NCBI GenBank assembly: GCA_039679645.1
Contig: JBDKUO010000006.1
Coordinates: 1-35,383, forward strand
Direction: 5' to 3'
DNA: 35,383 nt
DNA from: Armatimonadota bacterium
GTDB lineage: Bacteria; Armatimonadota; UBA5829
Part shown: positions 8,935-17,857 of the stretch, one piece after another
Layout: the number at the start of each line of letters is the position of its first letter
How positions within the stretch are numbered: the first letter of the stretch is position 1
Notes under the pieces: model-generated
Databases searched by the model: none
Seen by the model: only the letters and a program-made list of their open reading frames with translations
What the model was told of the DNA's origin: nothing
Translations under genes and position numbers: made by a program

Positions 8935-10914
8935 ATGTTTTGTAGTAAGAAATATCTTGGGGTTATTGTGTTGTTGACGGTGCCAACAGGGCTCGCCCTC
9001 GCAAACCCACCGTCGCAAGTAGTAGTGCAGGCAATCAAAGTGGAAGATGCGCCCAAAATTGACGGCATTCTCGATGACAAGTGCTGGGCTAATGCCCCGG
9101 AGTGCACGGGTTTCTATGATTCAAAAACCTGGGTCGTTTGCGCAAAACAGACCATCGTAAAGATATGCTACGATGAGAGCAACATCTATGTCGCGTTTCA
9201 TGCGCTGCACCCGCGCCCAGACAAAATCCGCGCTGAAGAAAAGAAGAGGAACGGTGGCAATTACGATAATGACGATTTCGTAGGCATTGACATTGATTCG
9301 AAGCATCAGCACCGGTACTTGTCGTGGTTTGATGTGAATGCTATCGGCACACAAGCTGAATCGCTGGAGTGCAGCTCGACAACCAATATAGCTTTCAAGG
9401 GAGATTGGCAGGGAGCAGCCAAAATCGTTGACGACGGATACACCGTTGAAATGGCGATTCCATTCGGCCTGCTGCCATATGATAGAAATCAAGACACCTT
9501 AGGCATTGCGTTTGTCAGAAATATACCCGAAGAAGACGTATGGGCAGAATGGCCGGACCTTGGTGGAATATCATATGAGGCATATTTCGCTGACTGGAAG
9601 GGAGTCAAACTACCCCGGTTTGAAGCCAAGCCTAAGATACTTGGTTATATGCTTAACGCTTCAGGCAAAGGGCAAACAGGCAGCACAAGTCAGGGACTGG
9701 ACATAAAATATCCGTTTACGTCAAGCTCTATGGCAATTGCCTCGATCAATCCCGATTTCAATTCGATTGAGCAGGATGTGGAGTCCATCGATTTTTCATA
9801 TGATGAGAAGCATCTCACCGACAGCAGGCCATTCTTTCAGGAGTGGCCGCTTGAAATCAACGACAGAGTATTCTATTCGCGTCGAATAGCCGACTTCGAC
9901 ACCGGGATCAAATATGTCGGCACTGACGGACTGAATGGATTCGGTGTGTTAAATACCAACGCATCAGGGGAGGACTGCACCCTGGCAAGTGTCCGACGCC
10001 ATTTCGGCGACCGTTCCGGCTTTAAAATCAATGTAGCGGATCATAATACAACCGGCCATCATAACACCGTCACTTATTATAACCCCTGGTACGGTCGGGT
10101 TATAGGACAGCGTGCCTATGGCATATCTGCGGCACTCTTACAGAGCAGCACGACCGGCATGCCTAATGGGCAGTTGATGTCTGTTCACTGCGATACCCAT
10201 GCTGACGATGGAAAACTTGGCGGCTATATAGACATTATGCATGCAGACAGCTCATTTAACAGTGAGCTCGGTTACTCTCCCGACTCCGGCAGACATGGAA
10301 TGTCGAGCGAGATATGGCGGGATAAGCACTATCAGTCCGGCAATCTCAACTGCCTTTCAATGTGGATCGATGCATCTACATATGACTATAACACAGGCGA
10401 ACTATATGAAAGAAACCTGTCGGTTCATACCTGGATGGGCTATCTGGACGGCCATAATATCGAAACAGGCATACTCTGGCAAAGACATGAACAGTATCAC
10501 GAGACGCTGCCATATATGTGCTTAAACTGGAATGCAAATAGGACTAATCGTGATGGCGGAACGGGCGTTTCATGGGGACATCAGGCAGGTGGGAAATACC
10601 TGTTGAACTGGATCGACCAGAAAGTCAGGATCAGCGAGAAAACAACCGTTGGGCTCCATGCCGAGCGCGAGAATATCAGCAGTCCCAGCCCGTATGCCGA
10701 CACCAACAGGCAGGTCTGGATTACGCTCAACTATGACCTTACCAACGAGAGAAGTGTTGGAAGTAGAGTAGTCAGGCAGGATGGCAATAGCAACGTATTC
10801 TTCATGTATCGGCAGCAGGTACGCGAGGGCTCGGATATCTATTTCATGTACGGTGACCCCAACGCTGACGACACGCAGGAAAGGATGACATTCAAAGTCG
10901 TGAGATCACTCTAA
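8935..10914 (+). CDS. Secreted CBM9-like / DUF5916 protein
   Basis: The 659-aa protein has a signal peptide (MFCSKKYLGVIVLLTVPTGLALA) and then a CBM9-like beta-sandwich (about 33-230). This domain opens with the typical IDGILDDKCW and includes DDFVGIDID and the late segment GYTVEMAIPFGLL. The remainder fits DUF5916, with INPDFNSIEQDVE and DSRPFFQEW, and is beta-rich to the C-terminus. DUF5916 regions are often predicted to be outer-membrane barrels, so a diderm surface protein is possible. I chose the ATG at 8935, which has GGTGAG upstream, over the in-frame ATG at 8884, because it gives a normal signal peptide. Its ligand is unknown. It is transcribed divergently from groESL. Confidence 0.83.
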   Translation: MFCSKKYLGVIVLLTVPTGLALANPPSQVVVQAIKVEDAPKIDGILDDKCWANAPECTGFYDSKTWVVCAKQTIVKICYDESNIYVAFHALHPRPDKIRAEEKKRNGGNYDNDDFVGIDIDSKHQHRYLSWFDVNAIGTQAESLECSSTTNIAFKGDWQGAAKIVDDGYTVEMAIPFGLLPYDRNQDTLGIAFVRNIPEEDVWAEWPDLGGISYEAYFADWKGVKLPRFEAKPKILGYMLNASGKGQTGSTSQGLDIKYPFTSSSMAIASINPDFNSIEQDVESIDFSYDEKHLTDSRPFFQEWPLEINDRVFYSRRIADFDTGIKYVGTDGLNGFGVLNTNASGEDCTLASVRRHFGDRSGFKINVADHNTTGHHNTVTYYNPWYGRVIGQRAYGISAALLQSSTTGMPNGQLMSVHCDTHADDGKLGGYIDIMHADSSFNSELGYSPDSGRHGMSSEIWRDKHYQSGNLNCLSMWIDASTYDYNTGELYERNLSVHTWMGYLDGHNIETGILWQRHEQYHETLPYMCLNWNANRTNRDGGTGVSWGHQAGGKYLLNWIDQKVRISEKTTVGLHAERENISSPSPYADTNRQVWITLNYDLTNERSVGSRVVRQDGNSNVFFMYRQQVREGSDIYFMYGDPNADDTQERMTFKVVRSL

Positions 10915-10927
10915 AAGACGGCTTTCT

Positions 10928-10935
10928 GATATACT
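10928..10935 (+). promoter_or_regulatory. Extended -10 promoter element for rqcH
   Basis: TGATATACT fits an extended -10 (TGn followed by TATACT at 10930-10935). The -10 ends exactly 9 nt before the rqcH ATG. No Shine-Dalgarno lies between, so transcription would start at or within a few nt of the start codon. No convincing -35 is present. The spacing matches the promoter at 17911-17939. Confidence 0.5.
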
Positions 10936-10944
10936 ATACCTGCT

Positions 10945-12666
10945 ATGACTTACGATGGATTTATACTTGCGGCGATAATCTCTGAGATCAACTACAGGAC
11001 CAAAGGTGGAAAGGTTCAGAAGATCCGCCAGCACAACGATACGGACCTGACGCTCGAGATTCGAGCGCCGGGATTTACATATATGCTCTTCTTCTCGGTG
11101 GACGCGCGGTTCTCGCGCGTCTACCTCACTTCATCTCTCCAAGCCGTCCCGCAAGAGCCGCCGAACTTCTGCATGCTTTTGCGCAAGTACGTGCAGGGCG
11201 CATTTATCGAGGGGATCGAGCAGGTTGGGATGGACCGCGTCATGAAAATGCATCTGGGCTACCCTGACGGCACCCGTCTGACCCTGATTCTTGAGATCAT
11301 GGGCAAGCACAGCAACCTGATCTTGGTAAATGACGAGGGGAAGGTGCTTGGCGCGGCAAAGAATATCGGATCGAGTGTAAGCCGGTACAGGCAGGTTCTG
11401 CCAGGTCGCGACTATATTCCGCCGCCGGGTGATGAAAAGTGTGATATACGCAATATAGACGCACAGGCATTTGATATGCTCTGGAACTCGCCAGCCAGGC
11501 TTGGCTCGGACCAGGCGGCAGTAAAGAAATGGCTGATGAGCACTTTCAGCGGGTTCGGGCCGTTTCTGGCAGATGAGATCGTCCTGCGGTCATCGGAAGA
11601 TGGCGAGGTATCGATAGATAAGCTCAGAGGCGAGATTCTGCAGATGGGGGAGATGGTCTGCAAGGCGACATACGAGACTGTTCTCATATCGGATGAGACA
11701 GGGCGCGGGATAATGGTCTACCCGATGCCGACAGTGCAGTTTCCTATAGCTCAACAGCACCCGAGAAGCTCTATAAACGAGGCTCTAGATACACTCTTCA
11801 GATCGCTGGTTACGCGCACTGCTCTCGATGAAGAGCGCACACAGACGCTGACGGCTATACGGCGCGCAATGGCATCGCGCAAGCAGACTTTGAAATCTAT
11901 CGGCAGGACCGTAGCCGAGGCAGAAAATGCAGAAAGATACAAACAGACAGGCGAACTGATACTGGGCAATCTTCACGCAATAGAGAAAGGCGCAAAGTCC
12001 GTGCTTCTCACCAACTTCTTTGACCCGGACATGCCCGAGGTCACAATCGAGCTGGATGAAAAGCTCAACGCTCAGCAAAATGCAGAGCGCTATTTCAAGA
12101 GATATCAGAAGGCTCGCGATGCAGTCGCAACCGCTCATGCTCGAAAAGATATCACGCAACGCGCTCTCGACAGGCTTGAATCTGCTAGAAGTGAGGCAGA
12201 ATCGGCCAAGAGTGTTGACTCTCTTAAAAGCATTCGCAAGGCTCTTGTCGAGCAGGATCTACTGCGCTCGGATGTGCAGCAGGAAAGACCACCTGAAGAG
12301 TTCGGCGGTCAGAAAATACGGCGGTTTATGACTGCCGAGGGTTGGGAGATACTCTACGGCGAAAACGCAAAGGCCAACGACTATCTGACCCAGCGCGTCG
12401 CGCGGCCAAATGACGTCTGGCTGCACGCCCGCTCGATCACCGGCGCGCATGTTGTAATAAGAACGGCAGGCCACACCGGAGGCCTGCCGCACACTGTCCT
12501 GATTCAAGCCGCTAAGATCGCCGCGCAAAACTCGGATGCCAAACACTCGTCCCTGGTGCCTATCGACCACACCACTCGCAAATACGTACGCAAACCGCGC
12601 AGCTCAGCGCCGGGGTTTGTGATCTATCGGAACGAAAAGACGATAGACATAAACCCGAAGGCATAA
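10945..12666 (+). CDS. rqcH: NFACT-family ribosome quality-control protein RqcH
   Basis: This 573-aa protein has the NFACT architecture: NFACT-N (about 1-180), with the conserved Asp-Arg pair in QVGMDRVMKMHL, a helix-hairpin-helix region (about 180-260), a coiled-coil middle (about 275-430) and a C-terminal NFACT-R/DUF814 domain (about 450-560, NDVWLHARSITGAHVVI). RqcH (relative of Rqc2/NEMF and of FbpA/PavA) binds obstructed 50S-peptidyl-tRNA complexes and recruits tRNA-Ala to add C-terminal alanine tails. The gene lies 30 bp past the CBM9/DUF5916 gene but seems to have its own extended -10 and no Shine-Dalgarno. Its stop directly abuts the stop of the convergent gene, with no bases between them. 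Confidence 0.92.
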   Translation: MTYDGFILAAIISEINYRTKGGKVQKIRQHNDTDLTLEIRAPGFTYMLFFSVDARFSRVYLTSSLQAVPQEPPNFCMLLRKYVQGAFIEGIEQVGMDRVMKMHLGYPDGTRLTLILEIMGKHSNLILVNDEGKVLGAAKNIGSSVSRYRQVLPGRDYIPPPGDEKCDIRNIDAQAFDMLWNSPARLGSDQAAVKKWLMSTFSGFGPFLADEIVLRSSEDGEVSIDKLRGEILQMGEMVCKATYETVLISDETGRGIMVYPMPTVQFPIAQQHPRSSINEALDTLFRSLVTRTALDEERTQTLTAIRRAMASRKQTLKSIGRTVAEAENAERYKQTGELILGNLHAIEKGAKSVLLTNFFDPDMPEVTIELDEKLNAQQNAERYFKRYQKARDAVATAHARKDITQRALDRLESARSEAESAKSVDSLKSIRKALVEQDLLRSDVQQERPPEEFGGQKIRRFMTAEGWEILYGENAKANDYLTQRVARPNDVWLHARSITGAHVVIRTAGHTGGLPHTVLIQAAKIAAQNSDAKHSSLVPIDHTTRKYVRKPRSSAPGFVIYRNEKTIDINPKA

Positions 12667-13872
12667 CTACTTCTGATCAGTGTCTTTAATCAGGCTCAAC
12701 AGCACTCCCTGCCCTGGAGCAAGCCAGTCGTGTTCACCGCCCGCGGGATACTCAGTGCCGGTATATTGATTGACCATCATAACCTTACCCGGCCACTTGA
12801 ATATGATGCTGAAGTTGGCCGATTTGTTTATGTCCTTGTTGACCAGCATAACATAAGGCCGGCCATCAGGACTTTCGAACTCGCCGACCAGGAAGTCTCC
12901 GCCTTTTACCTCTTTAACGTATTTGCTTGTATCTATCCCCTTGCAGCTATCAGGCACATTCGGATAGTGGAATACATTGACGCTCTTGAGTTTGGTATAT
13001 GTGGGAGCCAGCTTATGTATCTGCAAGTTTACAAACCGGATCATATCCCAGGTCGGGGTCTTGTGCCCGAACTGGTCTATAGCCGCCATGCGATAGTTGC
13101 CTGCAGGCGGGCAGAAATACGTAAAGTAGGAAATTCCGCGCCCGCCGTATGCGAGTGTGGCATAGACCTGCAGGCTCAGACCCTCCACGGAAGGCTTGGC
13201 ATAGTGGAAATGGCAGTTGCCCAGGACTATATTCATAAACGGAATATTGTGCTCCAGAGATTTTTTTCGCATGATCTCCAGATTTGTATACAGGGTAGGC
13301 TTTACGGATCCGTCGTCATACAAGGCATAGAGGTCGTAACTCAGGTAAGTCGGCTTAACTGTTGATATGAACTTGCCGACATACTCGTCATAATTGCCCC
13401 ACGTAAACTGCGGCAGCAGATTTATGTAGACAAAAGCCTTAGGGTCCTCTTTCAGGATAGCGTTGTTCCAGCGGGCAAGATTGGCATATTCGCCCATACC
13501 AGGCTCATCTTTTACATAATATCCAAAAACAGTAGGGTCGCTGCGAAACTGCGACGTCAACTTCTTGACACGGGCAATTACTTCCGCATCAGAGAGGTTC
13601 GGCTGATTGACATCAAGAGTCGCCTGGTCTATTACCAGGCACTTGAGGCCCACTTTCTTTGCCACTTTCACGTCGTTCGGCACCAAAAAGCCCGCCAGGT
13701 TGAACCCGCAATCTTTTATGTCGCGCAGAGTCTTTGCATCACCCGGGGAGCCGCCCCAGGGCATTATTGCAAAATCTTCAGGATCGAGGTCTGCCTGCTT
13801 CGCAGCAAACGCACAGGCGGACATACAGACAAGAAATACTGCCACAAACATAAACCTTGTAAATCTCTTCAT
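12667..13872 (-). CDS. Secreted GH42-like TIM-barrel protein
   Basis: The 401-aa protein has a signal peptide (cleavage likely after ACAFA, about residue 23). Its body resembles clan GH-A/beta-galactosidase-like TIM barrels: a strand carrying GYYVKDEPG (D122-E123) at a position typical of a catalytic acid, then later barrel strands with GISYFTYFCPP. A C-terminal beta domain (about 320-401) includes PYVMLVNKD. It probably acts on extracytoplasmic oligosaccharides, but neither family nor substrate can be fixed from sequence reading. The gene begins 11 bp after pgi, has GGAG upstream of its ATG and is probably co-transcribed with pgi. It may be a non-catalytic relative. Confidence 0.7.
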   Translation of the reverse strand: MKRFTRFMFVAVFLVCMSACAFAAKQADLDPEDFAIMPWGGSPGDAKTLRDIKDCGFNLAGFLVPNDVKVAKKVGLKCLVIDQATLDVNQPNLSDAEVIARVKKLTSQFRSDPTVFGYYVKDEPGMGEYANLARWNNAILKEDPKAFVYINLLPQFTWGNYDEYVGKFISTVKPTYLSYDLYALYDDGSVKPTLYTNLEIMRKKSLEHNIPFMNIVLGNCHFHYAKPSVEGLSLQVYATLAYGGRGISYFTYFCPPAGNYRMAAIDQFGHKTPTWDMIRFVNLQIHKLAPTYTKLKSVNVFHYPNVPDSCKGIDTSKYVKEVKGGDFLVGEFESPDGRPYVMLVNKDINKSANFSIIFKWPGKVMMVNQYTGTEYPAGGEHDWLAPGQGVLLSLIKDTDQK

Positions 13873-13883
13873 TACACTTCTCC

Positions 13884-15203
13884 TTAGAAATGAATATATT
13901 CCGACTCGGACTCTTTCACTTCAGCAGATTCAAATCCGGGTTTGCCGAGGAGTTTGAACATCTCCTTTTTATATGCTTCTACACCGGGCTGGTTGAACGG
14001 GTTTACGCCAAGCATCAGCCCGCTCACTGCACAGGCGATCTCAAAGAAGTAAATGAGAGCGCCGAGGCTTTCGGCATCCAGTTTCTCAAGATGTATCGTC
14101 ATATTCGGGACGCCGCCGTCTCGATGAGCCTTGGCTGTCGCCTCATACGCCTTGGAGTTTACATAACTGATTTCTTTGCCCATGAGATATCCAAGGCCGT
14201 CAGCATTGTCCGCATCAGGAACTTTAAGTGACGGCTCCGACCCATCGACAATCAAGAAAGTCTCTGCAATCATCCTGCGGCCATCTTGAATATACTGGCC
14301 CATGGAGTGCAAATCGGTGGTAAAGTCAACCGACGCCGGGAAGAGAGCCATGTTTTCCTTGCCCTCGCTCTCACCGTAGAGCTGTTTCCACCACTCGGCC
14401 ATAAAGTGCAGTCTCGGCTCGAATGACGCGAGCATTTCTATAGAAAAACCCTGGCTATAGAGCACATTCCTGGCAGCCGCATAGAAGTACGCAGGGTTGC
14501 TCATCGTGTCGGTGTTGGAACAGAGTTCGGAGCATTTAACCGCGCCCGAGATCAGCGCGTCAATATCGACACCGGCATAGGCAATCGGGAGCAGCCCGAC
14601 CGCCGAGAGCACCGAGTATCGTCCGCCGATATTATCCGGCACGACAAATGTCTCGTAGCCTTCGGTCTTGGCAAGCTGCAGGAGCGCGCCTTTTTTGGCA
14701 TCCGTCGTGGCGACAATATGCTTTGCCGTGGCTGCCAGCTCGCGCATGATTCTGGATGCGATGGCGGGTTCAGTAGTGGTGCCTGACTTGGAGATAACAT
14801 TGACCGCGACTCTCTTACCGGCAAGATGCTTCTTGAGCTTTGTCATGTAATGCGCTGAGATATTCTGACCGGCATAGACCACTATATCCGGGTCATCAGC
14901 TAAAGCCTCGATAACAGCCCTCGCTCCCAGATACGACCCGCCGATTCCGATCACCAGCAGGATGTCGGTCTCCTCACGCAGCCGCTTGGCAGTTGCTTTT
15001 ACGCGGGACAGTTCGTCTGATGAAAGTATCTGACCGGGTTTCATCCAGCCGGTGAAGTCCGAACCCGGGTGATTGCCCGAGCGAAGCTCACCGTCAAGGA
15101 GCTTTACTTTATCGTTGCGGGCTGCGACCATGTCGCACGTCACATTGGGTTTGAGACGTTCAGCGTTTATTGCTATAGGTAGTTTATTGAATTGGTTTGG
15201 CAT
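13884..15203 (-). CDS. pgi: Glucose-6-phosphate isomerase
   Basis: The 439-aa protein is the short bacterial form of phosphoglucose isomerase, as in Bacillus and Thermotoga. It has two SIS-type sugar-phosphate sites: IGIGGSYLGARAV and the phosphate-binding VISKSGTTTEPA. The family signature regions FPASVDFTTDLHSMGQ and FNQPGVEAYK are also present. It interconverts glucose-6-phosphate and fructose-6-phosphate in glycolysis and gluconeogenesis. The ATG is preceded by GAGGGAG at good spacing. A dispersed repeat lies immediately upstream of this Shine-Dalgarno, and the gene is 150 bp downstream of pth and 11 bp upstream of a secreted TIM-barrel gene. Confidence 0.97.
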   Translation of the reverse strand: MPNQFNKLPIAINAERLKPNVTCDMVAARNDKVKLLDGELRSGNHPGSDFTGWMKPGQILSSDELSRVKATAKRLREETDILLVIGIGGSYLGARAVIEALADDPDIVVYAGQNISAHYMTKLKKHLAGKRVAVNVISKSGTTTEPAIASRIMRELAATAKHIVATTDAKKGALLQLAKTEGYETFVVPDNIGGRYSVLSAVGLLPIAYAGVDIDALISGAVKCSELCSNTDTMSNPAYFYAAARNVLYSQGFSIEMLASFEPRLHFMAEWWKQLYGESEGKENMALFPASVDFTTDLHSMGQYIQDGRRMIAETFLIVDGSEPSLKVPDADNADGLGYLMGKEISYVNSKAYEATAKAHRDGGVPNMTIHLEKLDAESLGALIYFFEIACAVSGLMLGVNPFNQPGVEAYKKEMFKLLGKPGFESAEVKESESEYIHF

Positions 15204-15223
15204 AGTTACTCCCTCAAAAAAAC

Positions 15224-15290
15224 AGTTGAGAGCGGAGAGTGGAGGGCTAAGAGCCCAAACTCATGAGCGCTCAGTTGTGCTTAAATTGCT
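15224..15290. repeat. Dispersed intergenic element, copy B (pgi leader)
   Basis: This is the partner of the element at 8292-8359, similar over about 67 bp with only short indels and scattered substitutions. It holds GAGAGTGGAG, GCTAAGAGCCC, GAGCGCTCAGTT and AATTGCT in the same order. It ends about 20 nt before the pgi ATG, next to the Shine-Dalgarno, as copy A does for groEL. Confidence 0.8.
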
Positions 15291-15353
15291 TAGGTTACGG
15301 ATCATCCTGAGATTTTGAGCCCAGAATCAAAGACTTCGTGCATGATATATCTG

Positions 15354-15929
15354 CTACGCTTTTTCCTCGCTGCTCTCCGCCCGATTGTACTGATTCATAG
15401 CGGCCTCGATGCCCTCTTCAAGCATCATATCCAGCGCGTCTGCTGCCTGTTCTATTGTGACGTCCATCTCCTGGCGGTCCTTGCGGCTGAATCGCGATAG
15501 CACATGGTTTATCGCTTCGCCCTGGTGGCCTATCCCGATGCGCATGCGCGCAAACTCTTTGGAGTGAAGGTGCGCAATGATCGACTTCATGCCGTTGTGC
15601 CCGCCGGATGATCCCTGCAGGCGAATTCTGATCTTGGCAAGAGGCAGGTCCATGTCGTCATAGATAACGAATATGTCCGACGGCTCCAGGTGATACTTGC
15701 GCATTATCTGACCTATGCATTGACCGCTCTCGTTCATAAATGTCTGCGGCTTGACCAACAGTATCTGCTCGCCGTAATGATCGAAACTGCCGACCAGGCC
15801 CCGGCACTGCCTGCTTAGTATTTTGACCTTGCGGCGCTTTGCAAAAGCATCGAGCACATCAAAGCCGACATTGTGCCTGGTGTGAGCATACTGCCTTCCG
15901 GGGTTGCCCAGGCCAACGATCACTCTCAC
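15354..15929 (-). CDS. pth: Peptidyl-tRNA hydrolase
   Basis: The 191-aa protein begins VRVIVGLGNPGRQYAHTRHN (GTG read as Met), which contains the Pth signature and the catalytic His in THRHN-type context (here HTRHNVGF). It also has KPQTFMNESG and the DDMDLP and GSSGGHNGMKS motifs. It recycles peptidyl-tRNAs that drop off the ribosome. I set the start at GTG 15929, which forms a GTGA overlap with the prs stop and has AAGGGG about 5 nt upstream. A longer in-frame GTG at 15944 would add five residues that the family normally lacks. It is the third gene of the glmU-prs-pth unit. Confidence 0.96.
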   Translation of the reverse strand: MRVIVGLGNPGRQYAHTRHNVGFDVLDAFAKRRKVKILSRQCRGLVGSFDHYGEQILLVKPQTFMNESGQCIGQIMRKYHLEPSDIFVIYDDMDLPLAKIRIRLQGSSGGHNGMKSIIAHLHSKEFARMRIGIGHQGEAINHVLSRFSRKDRQEMDVTIEQAADALDMMLEEGIEAAMNQYNRAESSEEKA

Positions 15930-16888
15930 GACTGCCCCTTCCACGCCTTATCGAAGATTTCGCTGACGCTGCGGTCCGCATGGATGCGCATTATGGCATC
16001 GGCAAGCAGATCTGCCATGGTTACGACCACAATCTTGCCGTCCCGCTGATCCTCGGAAAGCGGAATGGTGTCAGTAATGATTATTTTCTTAATGGCCGAG
16101 TCGATCAGCTTTTGAGGCGCGCTGCCCGATAGGACTCCGTGGGTGCACGCGGCATAGACCTCTTTTGAGCCCAGATTGATAAGCGCGTTGGCGCCGCTTA
16201 TAATAGAGCCGCCGGTATCGATCATATCATCGAGCATAATGGCTGTCTTGCCCGCCACATCGCCTATGACTTCCATCACCTCAGTCCTGTTAGGCTCAGG
16301 CCTGCGCTTAACTATGATCGCAATGGGTGTTCCCAAAGCCTCTGCAAGCGCCCTGGCACGCGGAACGCCGCCGACATCCGGCGAGACCACAACCGTGTTC
16401 TCATCCACTTTAATGTTTTTGCGAATGTAATCGGCTATGATAGGACCTGCGTAAAGATTGTCCACCGGCTGGTCGAAGAAACCGACTATCTGGCCGGAGT
16501 GTAAATCGACTGTGAGCAGCCTGCTGGCACCCGCGGCTGTAAGCAAATCGGCGACCAGCTTGGCGGTAACAGGCTCGCGCGGCTTGACTTTCCTATCCTG
16601 CCTGGCATAGCAGTAATACGGCACCACGACATTCACCCGGCGGGCGGAGGCTCGCTTGAAAGCGTCGATCATTATAAGCAGTTCCATCAGGTGCTCGTTC
16701 ACGGGGGTTGGGAACGACTGGACGATAAACACATCATCGCCGCGCACGCTCTCGTTTACCTGAACATGCACCTCGCCATCGGCAAAACGCTGGAGCACCA
16801 TCTCGCCGACGTGCACCCCCAGCCTCTCAGCGATCCTTGCCGAAAGCTCGGGATTTCCCGCCCCTGAAAACAGCATCAGTTCATTCAT
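15926..16888 (-). CDS. prs: Ribose-phosphate pyrophosphokinase (PRPP synthetase)
   Basis: The 320-aa protein is a full-length class I PRPP synthetase. Visible elements are the ATP-binding VVPYYCYARQDRK, the flexible-loop and Mg-binding region, and the PRPP-binding loop IMLDDMIDTGGSI. It makes PRPP from ribose-5-phosphate and ATP for nucleotide, His and Trp synthesis. The ATG overlaps the end of glmU by 8 nt and has AGGAAAGG upstream. Its stop overlaps the pth start. This dense packing points to one transcript from the glmU promoter, as in the Bacillus glmU-prs region. Confidence 0.97.
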   Translation of the reverse strand: MNELMLFSGAGNPELSARIAERLGVHVGEMVLQRFADGEVHVQVNESVRGDDVFIVQSFPTPVNEHLMELLIMIDAFKRASARRVNVVVPYYCYARQDRKVKPREPVTAKLVADLLTAAGASRLLTVDLHSGQIVGFFDQPVDNLYAGPIIADYIRKNIKVDENTVVVSPDVGGVPRARALAEALGTPIAIIVKRRPEPNRTEVMEVIGDVAGKTAIMLDDMIDTGGSIISGANALINLGSKEVYAACTHGVLSGSAPQKLIDSAIKKIIITDTIPLSEDQRDGKIVVVTMADLLADAIMRIHADRSVSEIFDKAWKGQS

Positions 16889-17837
16889 TACTAGCTAACC
16901 TTTCCTGAGTCTTGAGACCGCTGATAGTGACATCGGTGAGCCGCGTGAACGGCCCTACTTCGCAGTTGCTGCCGATTCGGCTGCCGCGCTCGATTATAGT
17001 GCATGGATGGACTATGGTGTCGCGGCCTATCTCGACATCGCAGTCGATGTATGTAGTCGCAGGGTCGACAATCGTTATACCTGAGAGCATCAGCCTGTCC
17101 AGAATGCGCTTTCTCATTATCGCGGCGGATTCGGCCAGTTCGATCCTGTTATTGATTCCCAAAGTATCCTTCACGTTATCCGCAACCACCGCCCCTACCC
17201 GCTGGCCGGACTTGTTCAAAAGTTCGATTACGTCGGTGAGGTAATACTCCGCCTGGGCGTTGTCGGGCTTGATCATCGCAAGCTTCTCGGCGAGGAGCCG
17301 GACTTTGAAGCAATAGATCGCTACGTTAAACTCGCCAATGGCAAGCGTCGCTTCGTCGGCGTCTTTGGCCTCGACGATTTTAACTACTGCGCCGGTCTCA
17401 TCCCGAACGATCCGGCCATAGTGACCTGCATCATCCAACATGCCGGTGAGCAGTGTTGCAGCATTGTCAGCTGATGAGTGAGTATCTATGAGCTGGGAGA
17501 TGGCTTCGGGTGTGATGAGAGGCGTGTCGCCGGGAAGCACAACTACGTCGGTTATGTCGCTCGCGAGGCTCGGCATAGCCTGCATGGCGGCATGCCCCGT
17601 GCCGAACTGCTCTGTCTGGTAGGCGTATGATATATCTTCGCCCAAAGCCTGTCTCACCTTTTCGGCTTCATGACCGACCACCACTGTCACCTGCTCGATC
17701 CCCGCGCCAAGGCAAGCATCGACGACGTGGCGGGTCATCGGCTTTCCGCATATCAAATGCGCCCCCTTGGGAAGCGCTGACTTCATTCTTGTACTCTTGC
17801 CGGCGGCCATCACGACCGCCGCGAATTTGCGTTTCAC
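16881..17837 (-). CDS. glmU: Short GlmU: GlcNAc-1-phosphate uridylyltransferase with truncated beta-helix
   Basis: The N-terminal part (about 1-230) is a full nucleotidyltransferase domain with AAGKSTRMKS, the QTEQFGTGHA segment, the metal-site Asp in PGDTPLI and EFNVAIYCF. It should join UTP and GlcNAc-1-phosphate to make UDP-GlcNAc for peptidoglycan. The chain then holds the linker helix and only a few left-handed beta-helix turns (about 255-305), ending at 318 aa instead of about 450-460. The acetyltransferase active site is therefore absent. The stop is natural, since prs begins in the overlap and leaves no room for a frameshifted remainder. The start is GTG with GGAGG upstream and an extended -10 promoter close by. 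Confidence 0.9.
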   Translation of the reverse strand: MKRKFAAVVMAAGKSTRMKSALPKGAHLICGKPMTRHVVDACLGAGIEQVTVVVGHEAEKVRQALGEDISYAYQTEQFGTGHAAMQAMPSLASDITDVVVLPGDTPLITPEAISQLIDTHSSADNAATLLTGMLDDAGHYGRIVRDETGAVVKIVEAKDADEATLAIGEFNVAIYCFKVRLLAEKLAMIKPDNAQAEYYLTDVIELLNKSGQRVGAVVADNVKDTLGINNRIELAESAAIMRKRILDRLMLSGITIVDPATTYIDCDVEIGRDTIVHPCTIIERGSRIGSNCEVGPFTRLTDVTISGLKTQERLASNE

Positions 17838-17857
17838 TGTGCTGTCCTCCGAGCACT

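Noticed and set aside
12730-13365. 211-aa open frame opposite the GH42-like gene
   Set aside because: The minus-strand gene has a signal peptide, a Shine-Dalgarno and barrel motifs; the antisense frame has none.
16881-16930. Frameshift or missing 3' half of glmU
   Set aside because: prs starts in an 8-nt overlap with the glmU stop and is intact, so no remnant of the acetyltransferase domain can lie downstream.
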